DNA from: Theristus sp. LFF4_11
Taxonomy: Eukaryota; Nematoda; Chromadorea; Monhysterida; Xyalidae
Length of the DNA stretch: 64,000 nt
Assembly: GCA_030248135.1 (NCBI GenBank)
Contig: JASANC010005099.1
Coordinates: 1-64,000 of the forward strand
Direction: 5' to 3'
A program made the position numbers and the translations under genes. Position 1 is the stretch's first letter, and each line of letters opens with the position of its first letter. This document shows positions 36,643-49,530 of this stretch, in pieces. Below the pieces are notes generated by a model. It was given only the letters and a program-made list of their open reading frames with translations, did no database searches and was not told the origin of the DNA.

Positions 36643-38185
36643 ACGGCAAACACACGGTCAACTAAATAACGTCAACACAGTAAACGGCTCGTGTCAGCTA
36701 AAAGTTGATAGTTTACGTTACAGCTAAAATTTTCACCAAATACATTTCAAACCCATACATTTGTTTTTTTAAATTTCAAGTCAAAAGCAATAATCCAGTT
36801 GACCACAGGGCTTGCAACATGAAACTCCATGTTCTCGTTGGTTGAGTACTTGAATCATCGGCTAACTTCCCTTGTGGCTTTATTGCTGGGGTGAGTGATT
36901 TGGTGAGATTTTGCTTTCTAGGTTCGTTGATGTTTTACCCGGACTATAAGTGGTGAAGCACCTCCTGGCAATTATGCCTGGAGGAGCCTGGTGTCCGTCG
37001 CCAGACGAGCCATGAGACACCGCAGTGTGCGTCTATTGGCGAAACCGCTAACAGCGAAGCGAACTCCATGTATTGCAATGTGCGCCAATAACACCAATTA
37101 TTTTTTTCTGTTCATTTCTGCTGGCAAAATGCCAGCTTACAAATTTTAAACGTTTTTAATTTATCTTTCCAGACCACGTCACAAAAAAATTGCCAAAATG
37201 CCACTAAAAACGGTTGAAAACGCTTGAGTCGTTTGCGTAACCGTTGCTGCTTTTTTCAAACGGCAGAGTCACAAAATGAGGCTATAAACAGTTAGAAACA
37301 CAGTTAGCAAATGATAAACCAAATGTGTTTGACAAAAAACTCACAAACATAACAATTGCGCCATTTATTCATGCGCTGTACGCAATGTACGCTTGTTTGA
37401 CGAGCTTGCGCAAGAATCACACATGCAAAAGTTTCTAATTGTGAGCTCAGCTGTGGTCAACTGGATTGTTCTTTTTGAATGAAATTTTTACACAACAAAT
37501 GTATAGGTTTGAAATTTACGTGGTTTTTACTGTACTTTACTTTTAGGTTCAGTTCAACCATCGGCTCACTGACTGACACGAGCCGCTTTTCTTTCTTGCC
37601 GTTTTTTGGATCACCCTGTACAAACGAATTGAAACCGTTTGTAATTTCTTATCTCTCGTCACCGGTGCACTTGGTTTATTGCTCATCCGTGAATGCTCGT
37701 TCATAAATTCTTTTGTTGGTCGTTTGATAGCTCCTTGACCAATCATGGTCGTGGAATTTCGAGTTTTTATGGTATATTGTTATGTTAGGTTACATTGTTT
37801 CTAGTCTGCCTTCCGGTGATTCGACTGTTTTGAAGTTTGCAACATCGATTTACTGAGGAAGCCAAGTATGGACAAAAGTTTTCAACTTTTTTGATTTTGA
37901 AACTCGATTACTTTTGCACAATAAAGACCGCCAAAACCAGTTCAAGACTGTCAGTTATTGTGAAACTGAATTACATTACAATCGAAAGCACGATCGCCAC
38001 AAAAACGTGACGTTAATAAATATCTCGAGAGCAGAGGACAAGGGCGCGCCACCGCAGTCAGTGAGTCACCACCATTTGTGTCGGTTGAACCGCGTCAGCA
38101 GCACTTCGTCAGGGTTGCGACAGCGTTTTGGAATCTGCAGAAAAAAACTCAAAGCAGTCCGGCTTCACACACGTTTATAACAATT
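36643..38185. other. Spacer; possible structured segment at 36940-37115
   Basis: Mostly A/T-rich without supported exons. At 36940-37115 several short inverted pairs occur in one strand (CCTCC/GGAGG around GGCAATTATGCC, GGTGTC/GACACC, TATTGGCG/CGCCAATA), which might be a folded RNA or a decayed hairpin element. Confidence 0.3.
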
Positions 38186-38187
38186 AA

Positions 38188-38280
38188 GCGGCATTCATGA
38201 AGCCGTATTCAGTGACGCATACCTGTGTTAAAACATAATTACGCGGTCACTGCATACTGCTTCATGAATGCCCGTTTACA
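38188..38280. mobile_element. About 90-bp hairpin MITE (copy 1)
   Basis: Inverted ends GCGGCATTCATGAAGC and GCTTCATGAATGCC flank GTATTCAGTGACGCATA and its partner GGTCACTGCATACT. A second copy lies at 60438-60525 inside the collagen gene. Confidence 0.7.
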
Positions 38281-38740
38281 GAATGACGTACGTGCTCGGC
38301 GACGCACATGGCTGCTCGTGCGTTTGTGGCGTCGATCGTGCAGTCGAGCTTGTCGAACACTTTCCACAGTTGCAGGTTCAGCTGTGCAGCGCCAGTGGTG
38401 CTCGAGATGCAATGCGGCTGCCGCTCACCGTTGACTGTGTGTGCAGCAGTGCCGGTGCTGCTGGCTGAGCGTGACCGTGCATTGGTGCATTTGTGCTGCC
38501 TCTGTGCCTCACTTGGCACGCGTTCGCCCGTTGTGCGCTCCGAATCCGGTGGAGTTGCCAACAGACTGACGGCTGTGCCCATCGCAGTCGCGCCGACGTT
38601 CGCTGTTGCTGTGCACGTGCACTGATCCGATCTGCCTATCGTAGCTCGCTGAGCCGCGCACAATCTTTATGACACTGTCAAAGCCTGTGTGGCCTTCACA
38701 ATTCTTGGAATGTGCGTGCTCCACCAACCTGCGGCTCATT
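38262..38740 (-). CDS. Possible coding segment of unknown function
   Basis: A G+C-rich block unlike its surroundings, as exons in this window usually are. On the minus strand, one frame (38509-38739) gives MSRRLVEHAHSKNCEGHTG and KIVRGSASYDRQIGS. Another (38262-38663) gives QLNLQLWKVFDKLDCTIDAT. A splice between them would be needed, and I could not fix it. The opposite strand is also open. No family is recognised, so treat this as a hint only. Confidence 0.25.
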
Positions 38741-39334
38741 TATCGTTGTGACTTATGAGCACTCATAAAGCACTGCACTATGAAAGATTTATGTGACATT
38801 TTCAGCTGTGCTTCAAAGAAAAAGTGCGTCTTGGTTAGGTGCGTGCGGTTTACAAAAGCACAGCACCTTTTTTTCCGAAAACGCACGAGGAAAAGAACCC
38901 ACTTACTTTTTCATGATAGTGTTCATGCAGGGGCATGTATGTCACTCATAACTGGCGGTTTGGACCGGAAGTGCACTGCATAAACATGGCGCTTAACGCT
39001 AATAATTGTGCTGCACTTTTAAAACTACTTCAGATCTGTCTTCTGATGCATACATTTTTGAACAATTCGTACATAATCGAAGCGCGCGAGTTTTTACAAC
39101 TTTTTTCCATGGTATTTCCGATCAGTTTTTTGCGATACTCGTTTTTGGATTTTTATGTCATGCATAAGTCACGGCCCTTTTAGTTGCCTTCACATTTTCA
39201 AGAAAAAACGCATAACGAGATTCGTTCGAACTTTGAAACAAAATAATTTAAGATTTGAAACAAGCGAAATGCAATTTGACATTCTTGTTAAAATCAACCA
39301 AACGATAAACGTAAGAAACTATTATTATTTTTTG

Positions 39335-39516
39335 GGGTTCTGCGACTGTGCGTTTGCATACATTGAAAGGAACCTAGTTTCAATCTTTAAGTGGTAATTA
39401 AAATCGCCTAAGCGACCCGGCCCTATTTAGGAGACTCGGATCACTTTACAATTTTGAATTCCCGCGTCATGCATGAAACTGTTTAACTATCCATGCGCGC
39501 GTTGAGTCTCGGGACC
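39335..39516. mobile_element. GGTTCTG-type MITE
   Basis: Ends GGTTCTGCGACTG and GTTGAGTCTCGGGACC bound about 182 bp. Internal CCGGCCCTATTTAGGAGACT and CCGCGTCATGCATGAAACTG match the copy at 35343-35519 in inverted orientation. It lies just downstream of the SMYD4-like stop codon. Confidence 0.7.
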
Positions 39517-39568
39517 AAAATAAGAGATAACAGCCGAACCGAATGCCAAACACCATCGATCACGAGTG

Positions 39569-42453
39569 TCATGTCGCACACAACTCGTGCACCAATTTGT
39601 CAAAGTGGCCGAGCACAAAGCTCTGCAGCTCCGGCTCGTGCTCAGCGAGTTTGTGCGCGTGCTCGCGTGCCTGTTCAATGCCGTACTGCGCCAGCAAGTG
39701 AAGCAGCACACGACGTGCGTGGCCAACCGCACGACTCGCATCAACCGGTTCCTTTGCTTCGACTGATTCTTGATGGTACACCTGCATTGTTGCAACACAC
39801 ATAGAACAAGTTGGAACGGAAAACGTTGTTATAACACAGCATAATTCTTGCAGTCAGTAAATTCAGGTTGAATGCTTGCAAAAACCTGGCCAACTACCGC
39901 GCAGGTCACAGTGACAGCCACAGACCTGCATAGCAATCTGGTCATAATTGGTGAGCAAAACTTCGCGATATTTGCCGTACTGCTGTTCAGCCATTTCCAT
40001 CTGCTTTTCCAACACTTGCACGGCCAATTTGGTCTTGTTGCCACACAAGATACGTGCGGTTTCTTCCCAACATTGGTAATACAATCGACTGCTTTCCGAA
40101 ATGTAAACGGTCAGGATTTTCATCAACTGGAAAAACAAATGATAACAATGACCACTAAATGAATATGGTATGTGTGTGTACAGTTGTGTGGTTATGTAAA
40201 TAAAAAAACTGCTCATTATTTTACCTTTTGGACATCTTTAAAAGTGACTTTCTGATTTTTCCGGAGACGAGAGCCGAGTGCTTGCCACGCAATCTTCACT
40301 TCTTCCACTACTGTTGCGGCAGTGTAGTCCTGCGAAAAACTGAATTCATCAAAGGTGAACTTCGCAACAACTGAGTTTACCGACTGTGTACCTGAACACC
40401 ACAGCCGTGGTTGCACACAATGTTCTGCTTTTCATCCTCTGCAGCGGATCGCCCACACTGCCGACAGACGTACAAGTCGAGCAGCATTGCCTCAAGTTTC
40501 TCCGCTGCTGGGTTCTCGCACACTTCACAAACGCAATGAAACCCATAACGATAGAACAGAAAGTCCTGTCGGTATTGTTTCTTGTTTTCGCCGAACGCAC
40601 CGCAGTACCTGCGAAATGTTTCTTTGCTCTGCGGTGAGCGGTTTCTGCTGTTCTGTTTCGCCTGAAGAAGAAAGTAAAAAGTAGACAGAACTGAGCAGTG
40701 CAAAAACGAACACAGTGCTCAGTTCGGCGCCAGTCGGCACTTGCACTTTGGTGCGCCATTCGTGTCGGTTGCCATGAATCGTGGAAGCCGCATTCGGCAG
40801 GCAATCGTGATTCAGCAGCGTGGACGTGATTGAGATCTTGCAGCCAGAGTCGGCCATTTCTTGGCCGTTCACAATTAGTGTGATTCCAAACAAGTTCACG
40901 TCCACCTTCTTTGAGATCTCGTTGAACAGTCGACAGCAGAGCGCACGACGGCTCTCCATCGGCATCTCCGACGGCCACGCGGTTTGCTCGAGAAATTTCA
41001 GTGTGCTCACTGAAGAATACTGCAACAAGGAATCTTTCATCATTGAACTGCCTTTTTCTGGATTGAAAACTTTTTTTTGCCGAATACTCCGAAATAATGC
41101 ATGTACTGTCACATTTACACACTTCAATGAAAAAACCAGTGTTTCTGTGCAAGCGCCTGCCTTGAAGAACGTATCGTCGTTTAGCATTTTCAACTCCTCT
41201 CTTGGCGACGACATGAGCGACATGACTGAGATCAAATCGGGCGCATAGCACGGCTGCACGTGCGTGCCGAGTCGTACGACGCCTTGCACAATCTCATCGA
41301 GCTCTGGGTCTGCCGCGATCAGTTGCACGGGCGGGTGCATCGACATTAAACGCTGTGCCATCAGCATTTTCATCAGCACCACCGTGTCAGTGGTGTAGAT
41401 GACGTCAACCAGACCAAATGCCATCGCACACTCGTATTGGTGGAATCGCTGCCAGCAGAGGTCTCGGCATTCAACGCTTAAATACGTCAGACATTCTATT
41501 TTTGGATTCTTCAAAGTACCCGCTCGCAAATCAGCGAGCATTACCTGCAAAAACGTATGCTCGCACGAGCACATTGCGTGCACGGCAGCCAAAAGCTGCT
41601 GAGCTGCTTGCAACAGCCGAAGCAGACTTGCTGCGAACGAGCTGGCAGAATGTGCCACGTCATCGACTGCTCTCGAATGAGCAACGCACCGGCGGGAATG
41701 TCGCAGTTCGCAACCACCTTGCGTCCCTTCTTTTCGTCATAGACAACATCAACCGCGGCCGAAAGGGTTGCAATGCCTTGTTTGGCGCCTTTATAAAGTG
41801 GCTGCACTTTATTGGGGGATTTTTGTTCGCTGACTATGCTGGCTGTCTCCGATTTCACTTTGGTTAGACGATTCGACCATTTTTGCAGCTGTGCCTCGCT
41901 TGCCAATTCATGCTCATTCGCCAGACGCAGAGCAAATTGAAGATCCTGCATTGGTAAATGACTGGTAAAATATTTGTAAATTAACAAGCAAGTTTTACAC
42001 TGAGTCGTGATTTTGCTGAGCCGTTGCACCAAAGGCCGCGTTTCAAGATGCCACCAGCACATGCGTGCGTCTAGCCATCTGTGCGTGCACGCGCATCACT
42101 CTGTGTGCAACGTGTCTGTCTGTGCATGTGCAAGAAACGAGTACACCGGATCGACCAACTTTGAGCGAGCCATCAAAGTGGCCATGTTCCATGGCGACCG
42201 CCGATCGATTGGCCATTGCCAAGCACATCGACTCAGACTCATCCGGCGCCCAACGCACGGCCTCGTCATAAAAACGCCCTGCGTGATCCAGTTCCCTGCG
42301 TGCAAAACACGAATTGCCCAAGGCACGAGCGTCGTCGGACTTCTTCGCCGATTTCATGCTCTGGAGTCGATTCTTTGATGATTCATGCGCTTGCAATGCA
42401 GCCAGCTTCTCATCCAGTTCACGCATCGACGAGCAAGACTCGGCTTCGGCCAT
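39569..42453 (-). CDS. SMYD4: SMYD4-like SET and MYND domain protein
   Basis: ATG at 42453 opens a TPR-like exon (ALGNSCFARRELDHAGRFYD, MCLAMANRSAVAMEHGHFD), as in SMYD4 but not SMYD1-3. Exon 41545-41945 carries the start of the split SET domain (RKVVANCDIPAGALLIREQS) and MYND cysteines (CFGCC, CTQCARASIRFC). A 68-nt intron leads to 41476, completing the finger (VECRDLCWQRFHQYEC). The SET core (SITSTLLNHDCLPNAASTI, TGAELS) follows. Joining to an exon near 40613 gives YCGAFGENKKQYRQDFLFYR and the post-SET cysteines FHCVCEVC. Three short helical exons finish at TGA 39569. SMYD4 is a putative lysine methyltransferase linked to muscle and heart in flies and vertebrates. In NHDCLPN, Asp replaces the common Ser of NHSC. 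Exon 2 (about 42005-42060) is uncertain. Confidence 0.87.
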
Positions 42454-43203
42454 TTTCAACTGATTGTCTAAATCAGTAGCAAGGAGAATGAGTACTGCAT
42501 ACGATTAGACCTGAGAGTTACTTCCAAGTTTAATTGACAATCGCTCTCCATTTAGTGTCAGTGTTTTTTGAAAAGTATAATTAAAAACGTTTAAATTAAA
42601 ACTCGGTATTTACCGAACGGAACACGAGGCACACAAGCGACTGCGTTTGGCGTTCTCAATTTTTACAAACAGCTATACAACATTTTGTGGCATTTCGCTT
42701 TACTGAGCCGACTTGCAGCAGCAATGCTTCGTTGTAACATTCAGCACACGCACAGAGGACATTGCTTTTAGCTTTACATTCTGCCGAAAAGCATTACACT
42801 GACAACAGTGTTGTATACAAGCTTATGCTGTGCAGCTGTGTGCGCTTGTTGTTCAGTAGTGCAGTCGTGTGTTCGCAATCGTATGCTTGTAAATTGGTTG
42901 CCTCCAAAAAGTACAATTCTTTGGGCACCACAAAGCAACGCAACACAAACTGAACCTGCCATGAGAGAATACAAACTGAACAACAACAGTAGTGGGATAT
43001 TCACACATGTTAGTTGATAGTTGAATCGATTCTTTCTTTATTGTGGAAATGATAAAACAGCAAACATCTATCAACAACTAAACAACCATCACTTGGCAAA
43101 TCACCAAATGGTAAACGTTTGACTGACACACGATTTGTGGTTTAAAAAAATTCAATCAGTTTGTGGTTTTAAAAATCAAAAAAAATCAATCAGTGAGACG
43201 AAC
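42454..43203. other. Spacer between SMYD4-like and glomulin genes
   Basis: Separates the 3' end of the glomulin gene from the start codon of the downstream SMYD4-like gene, both on the minus strand. It presumably holds the SMYD4 promoter; I see no clear TATA box or other gene. Confidence 0.4.
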
Positions 43204-46200
43204 TCAGCGACACAGTCTAAACGCAGTGTTCACATCAGACAGCTGTAATGCAAGCATATCAAAGCGATTCACAGCGGCCGCCAGCCAATCGCGTTTCGTC
43301 TCATTCCAAACGTCGGTGTTCTTGTGGGTGTCGTTCAGATTGGCCAACTGCAGTCGATAGTGCGCACGCGACAGCTCGATTGCACGGCCGAGCGGTTGCA
43401 AATAGTTGAGTTCAAGTTGAGCACGGTAGGAGCGCACAAAGTGACGCTCAATGTCGGCACACGCGTCGGTGGTTGCAGCGAGCAGCGCAGCGTAACGAAC
43501 CAGCTGAAGTGTCGCCGAATGACGAGACCACTGTGCGAGCACGTCTGACGTTTCATTCGACTCGAGTCTGCAGCACCGATGCAGCACAGTGTGCAGATGG
43601 CTGGCGTATGTGGGCCGGTTGCAGTGTAGCCAGTGGCGATAGCGATCAAGCAGCCAGCCAGCAAACAGCGCCTGCTGCTCGGTGGAAGCGTCGCTCGATC
43701 GGCGTGTCTGCTCGATGCAGTAGCACACAATCGCAATGCGCCCCTCTGCTGTGAAGCGCTCTATGAACGCACCAATCGCTGCAGCACACTCGCTCGACAG
43801 CGACGGCGCTCGTGTCGCGTAAAGCAAATCGACCACTGCCGTGAACAGATTCTGCACATGTTCTATTCAAAAATAGAAACCTTCATAAAACGTTGAATAT
43901 CAACAAAGTCAATACGACAGTGAAGGCCGATGAAATATCAGACCTGGCAAAGATCACTGCGGAAGAGCTCGGCCTCAAGCGAGCACTCCGCCACCGGGCG
44001 AACGAGCGCACTGAGCAAGCGAACGGCCTTGCTGGCAACACTGCTGTGCTGACCGTGGCACGCGTGCAGCTGAGTGGCGTGTCGTGCCAGCGATGCGGCA
44101 AATGGAGCCAATTGGCACAGTTGGTACGAAGCGGCATAGACACTGCAGCAAGTTGACGTGATCACGCGGTCACGCGACGTCGCTGGTGGCCAACTGAGAT
44201 ACACCCACGTGAGAACACCCGCACCTGACGGCAACACACCAACGTTGCGGCACACTCACTCGAAAACTTCGCTTACGATAAATATGGCCGTCAAATATGA
44301 CGCAAACCGAAACGAACCTGCCAAAGGAGCACCATCAAACGGGTCTGCGTCAGCAGGTTCGCCGTTGCCTTCATCATTCGCAATGTCACCACAATGGGAA
44401 TTCCCCAAAGGTGATTTCATTGCGCGAAAATCTGCAAGTGCTCTGACAACGTCTTTGCTTGTGTTAAGTTTAATCAATCGCGCTCAGTAGTGCGTTTTGA
44501 GAAAAAATCTGCGTTTTGCAACAAACAACTTATTTATATTAGAATGTTCCTCGGTTTCGACACAAAAAAGTTGATTGTGACAAAGATACCGGATGAATTT
44601 TTGTGAATTGAAAAAGGTTACGTAGGTTCAATCTCAATCTAAAAAATGCTCTCGGTGTGGCTGATGCGCTCAAACAATAACTCAAACCAAAAAATCCGAA
44701 TCCGTCGTGGCCATACCAAACATTTGCCACTGTTGTGCCACAGTCCAGAACAGGTTCGGCAACACACGGGCAACAGCGCTCACCAAATCATGCGCCAAGC
44801 GAAGTGCGGCAACGTTCAGGTGCATCTTTGCTGGGTCAAATTCAAGGCAAGACACGGGATACTAAAACGATGGACACCGGTTTGTGGTTGCGGACATTTA
44901 TGCAAAAAACACGGGTAACCAACGAAACCGAACAGTCAAAAGCAACTGCACCTGCAGCAAATGCAGCAAAAACACAGCTAAATGGCGACGTTGCAACTGC
45001 CGTTGTGCGCCTGTGAATTTGTGTTGATCAGTGGTCGCTTCCACAAGGAATATGTCACAAAACTGCAACGCTGCATTTACGCACTCGACATGACGTTTCG
45101 TTACCGGACAGTTCTCTACCAGCGCCGTTTCGTCAGAGTCGAGCTGATAAGCCGTTGAAACTTGTGATTACAGACTCGCTCACTTCATTGCTTCTGTAAC
45201 CTCCAACGCAATTCAAACATGGTGATCACGAAATGAAAGTAACCTGATAATCAGGCACTGACGGCAGTCTGCGAATGTATGAAAGCACTGCGGTTAAGGC
45301 GTTCCGAAACGATGCGTCAGCGCGTTTTGCAGGCAAGCGAATGAGCGTTCGTTTTAGGTGGCCGCAGAGCATCTGGAACATTTCGTCGGCGCCTGAGAAA
45401 ACAAATACCAACATAACAAACACATAGGACACAACTAGGCTTTTTGCATTCAATGGCTGCATTTTGCATCTGCATTAAGCCATTTGCACCCGATTTTTGC
45501 CACTAAGATGCAAATTGCATCTTAGAATTTTTGAGTCAAAATGCAGAAATCGTGAAAATTGTTTATCAAAAACTGTATTTCAAGGTGCAACTTTCAAAAA
45601 TTTTCTTCGCTTCGCGAAATTCGCCCCACACAGTGACTATTTATTTGCTCACACGGGCAAGTTTGATCAGCCATAGAAGATGCAAGCTGCCATTTGTTTT
45701 GAACCACAGAACGTTCCAAACAAATGCTTGAAATTTTTCAATAATAATGCGCTGAAGAGCACGTAACTTTTGGTGTAAACGGTACAAAATAGCATTCTGA
45801 ATGAATGTTAACACCGTTTGCAAATAAGAGTGGGGGGGGGGGTCTAGCGCTACATGGGAAAGTTTTTAAACCAAGGGTGCAGGGACATTCTACTAATCAA
45901 GGCGCTTTAGGTTTACCCCCTGAGTACCCCCTGATTATGCCTATAAAGGTCGTTTTTAGGGTGCGGAAGTTGAAAAACCCTCGATTTTTTGCGATCTTTC
46001 GCAAAGTGTACCTTTTTAGCCCTACCGTATCTCGTAGTTGCACAGTTTCTGGAACCTCACACAGTATTCACGTGAAAGATCTTGCGGAGTTCTTTAAGGC
46101 CCTGTATCAATGAGCCCTTGCAAGGGGGGTCCCTGAGGCGCTACGACGCTAGTTAAAATTACTTTTTTTTAAAAATTACGCTATTTTTTTAAAACATTTT

Positions 46201-49200
46201 TTTGAGCTCATAAACACAATTTTTCAATTTTCATTTTTGGTTCTACAGGGGGGTTTTCGGGGTCGCTGAATTCGAATCTGATCTTAGATTTTTGCCCCGG
46301 GCATTTTTTTGGCCTAAAATTAGGCAAAAACACATTTTTTTGCGTTTTCCAGTGTTTTTTGGTTTTAATTTTTAATTTTAAGTGCGGATTTTTTTAACAA
46401 AGCTGTTTTACAACAGCCTTACAACCGCTGTATTGGAATCAGTTTTGATATTTTGCAACTGACCACTTGCCCACCCAAAAAATGGGTAAAAAGTTGATTT
46501 TTTTGCTTTTTGCACACGTTTTCGTTTCACAGTAAAAAAATCAAGTTAGAAACAACTTGTAATTTTAATTTTTAGTTCTACATGGAGGGTTTCGGGGTTG
46601 CTGAATTCGAATCTGATTTTAGATTTGTGTCCCAGGCCTTTTTTTGCTCTAAAAGTTGGGCAAAAACACATTTTTATGCGTTTTCCAGTGGTTTTTTGGT
46701 TTAATTTTTAATTTTAAATGCGGATTTTTTAACAAAGCTGTTTTATAACAGCCATACAACCGCTGTATTTGAATCTGTTTTGATATTTTGCAACTGACCA
46801 CTTGTCCACTTAAAAAATGGGTAAAAACCTTAGAACCGCTGTAAGGCTGTTATGAAACTGTTTTTTAATCAACTCTACATTTAAAACTAAAAATTAAAAC
46901 AAAAAACCACTGGAAAACGCATAAAAATGTGTTTTGCCCCATTTTTAGAGCAATAAAAATGCCCGGGGCAAAAATCTAAGGTCAGATTCAAATTCAGCGA
47001 TCTTGAAAACCTCCCTGGAAAACTAAAAATTAAAATTACAAGTTGTTTCTAATTTGATTTTTTTATTGTGAAACGAAAACGTGTGCAAAAAACAAAAAAT
47101 CAACTTTTTACCCATTTTTCAAGTGGACAAGTGGTCAGTTGCAAAATATCAAAACAGATTCAAATACAGCGGTTGTATGGCTGTTATAAAACAGCTTTGT
47201 AAAAAAATCCGCATTTAAAATTAAAAATTAAACCAAAAAACCACTGGAAAACGCATAAAAATGTGTTTTTGCCCAACTTTTAGAGCAAAAAAAAGCCCGG
47301 GACAAAAATCTAAGGTCAGATTCGAATTCAGCGACCCCGAAACCCTCTATGTAGAACTAAAAATTAAAATTACAAGTTGTTTCAAATTTGATTTTTTTAC
47401 TGTGAAACGAAAACGTGTGCAAAAAGCAAAAAAAATCAACTTTTTACCCATTTTTTGGGTGGGCAAGTAGTCATTTGCAAAATATCTAAACTGATTCCGA
47501 TACAGCGGTTGTAAGGCTGTTGTAAAACAGTTTTGTTAAAAAAAATCCGCACTTAAAATTAAAATTAAAACCAAAAACACTGGAAAACGCAAAAAATGTG
47601 TTTTTGCCAAATTTTAGGGCAAAAAATGCCCGGGGCAAAAATTAGATTCGAATTCAGCGACCCCGAAAACCCCCCTGTAGAACCAAAAATGAAAATCGAA
47701 AAATTGTGTTTATGAGCTCAAAAAAATGTTTTAAAAAAATAGCGTAATTTTTAAAAAAAAGTAATTTTAACTAGCGTCGTAGCGCCTCAGGGACCCCCCT
47801 TGCAAGGGCTCATTGATACAGGGCCTTAAAGAACTCCGCAAGATCTTTCACGTGAATACTGTGTGAGGTTCCAGAAACTGTGCAACTACGAGATACGGTA
47901 GGGCTAAAAAGGTACACTTTGCGAAAAATCGCAAAAAATCGAGGGTTTTTCAACTTCCGCACCCTAAAAACGACCTTTATAGGCATAATCAGGGGGTACT
48001 CAGGGGGTAAACCTGAAGCGCCTTGATTAGTAGAATGTCCCTGCACCCTTGGTTTAAAAACTTTTCCATGTATCACGGAATGTTCCTAGGGCCCCCCCCC
48101 ACTCTTATTTGCAAACGGTGTTAACCTTTGTCAGCGTTTTAAAATTTGCATCAAGTTTTTCTAATTTCCATCCTTTTTTCGGCTGACGGATCGAATGCAA
48201 ATTGCATCCCGCCCGGCGATTTTGAAAAAAACCTGGGAGACTCAGTGCATCAATCATCATATCTTACCAGCTCTCTCGAGTTGCTCCATAACGCAAAGCA
48301 GTATCTCCTTAGCTGATGCTCGTTTTACCAGGTAGTCCAAAATACATTCCATTGCTGACCACCGAGTAGAACTGGGCGTCGTGATCAAGGAACCCGAACA
48401 ATCGTGCATTCGACTGCATGTCGCCTGAAAAACAGAAAAATTAAATGGGATACACGCCGCTGAAGAAACCCAAATACAAATACAGTCCAACTCCAAATTA
48501 TCGGGAGTCAGCTGATTGGTTGCGGATCACGTGATGCATGCTTTGAAAAGCAGTAAATTACCTTGTTTTTGGGCGAAAAAAAGGAAGAAAACTGCTTGCC
48601 AACTCTTGGGTGTTGCGGATTTGTTGTCTCGAAGAAGCGCGGTGTTGTCCATCAACAACAACGTGAACCGGCGCGTTTTTTTTGTCTCAAGTATTCAAGA
48701 AAGTACTATGGATTATGGAGGAACACAGAAAAATCATTTGGAACGAGAAACACAACCTGTGTTACACAACCTGGGTTTAGATTAGATCCACATGCTGCAA
48801 AAGGTAGGTCCGTCCAACCAAATTGACGTCAGTCGGAGGATAATTTTCATAAAAGTTTTTGCCAATTTTAAGGGCCAAAACAGCCTTATTTAGTTCTGAC
48901 TCTGCTGAGGCGCATTCTAAAAGCCAGATTTTCCTCCGCCCCATTTTGGAAGTTTTTTAAATTAATTAAAAAATTGAATTTTTTTTATTTTAACAAAAAT
49001 TGGGATTTTGTTTGACCTTACGTTACGCTCACGCTCACCTCGTACAAATCAAGACCGGTCGCCACAATTAAGAAATTATTTTCATCTCCAAACACAATTT
49101 CCATTGCCTTGTCAGCGTCTTGGTCCAATGATTCCAAAAACATTGCCAGAAAGGATGCATTTTTTTCATTCCTGTAAAGAGGCGATTGATCGCCCAGTTC

Positions 49201-49275
49201 AAATTCAGCAGTTGCAGCATCAGCTTGCCGTTGCCAGCATGGTTCGTCACCACACGATGACGACGCTGTCGACAT
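43204..49275 (-). CDS. GLMN: Glomulin homologue (SCF/RBX1 inhibitor family)
   Basis: Exons with consistent phase: 49039-49275 (start MSTASSSCGDEP), 48268-48424, 45244-45392, one from 45143 to about 45010, further tentative ones near 44730-44870 and 44290-44477, then 43944-44224 and 43204-43851. The N-terminal helical repeat has ECILDYLVKRASAKEILLCV and RNALTAVLSYIRRLPSVPD, aligning with the glomulin FLIFDLLVKLCNPKELLLGL region. The C-terminus has LQLVRYAALLAATTDAC and LNYLQPLGRAIELSRAHYRL, matching the glomulin block NFLKPL..GL..SKAHYEAE. Glomulin binds RBX1 and blocks E2 access to cullin-RING ligases. Intron 2 (45393-48267) contains a 2.3-kb palindromic element. The middle exons need transcript support. 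Confidence 0.8.
45812..48120. mobile_element. 2.3-kb TTAA-flanked palindrome (piggyBac-like foldback)
   Basis: The two arms mirror each other over more than 1 kb, starting CACCGTTTGCAAATAAGAG, then a G run and the block CTTTAGGTTTACCCCCTGAG. The axis is near 46840. Internally each arm has a repeated sub-block (AAAACCACTGGAAAACGCAT; CAACTTTTTACCCATTTTT). TTAA borders both ends (45808-45811 and 48121-48124), the target duplication of piggyBac elements. No transposase frame exists. It occupies most of glomulin intron 2. Confidence 0.8.
48486..48545 (+). mobile_element. Solo end of the CAGTCGAACTC family
   Basis: Begins CAGTCCAACTCCAAATTAT and continues GTCAGCTGATTGGTTGCG then CACGTGATGCATGC, as at 17907-17960. 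No matching right end was found nearby. Located in glomulin intron 1. Confidence 0.45.
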
Positions 49276-49365
49276 TTTAAATTTTTGTTCTGTCTCCTGA
49301 TTGGTATTCATATTTAAAAATTTTGAAAAAATGATTTTTGATTTTCGACCAGATGATGCTTGCAA

Positions 49366-49530
49366 TAAAGTCGTTGTAGGTTCCTAATCCTAAATCTAAT
49401 CCTAATCCTAAGTCAAGCCTTTTTTATAAGGTGAAAAATGATCAAATTGGTTTTCGCATTTTTTTCTTTCCTGTGTTAAAGAGGAAGAGGACCACCTCCA
49501 CCGTACATGTACTTTTAAATATGAAGCCGT
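49366..49530. repeat. Single arm of the TTAGG-type palindrome
   Basis: GTTGTAGGTTCCTAATCCTA, AAGCCTTTTTTATAAGGTG and TTTCTTTCCTGTGTTAAAG match the left arm of the palindrome at 26845-27283. The mirror arm is missing. Confidence 0.75.

Noticed and set aside
45805..46113. 102-codon open frame, repeated on the other strand at 47810-48076
   Set aside because: Both are the same sequence in the two arms of the palindromic element; there is no transposase motif.
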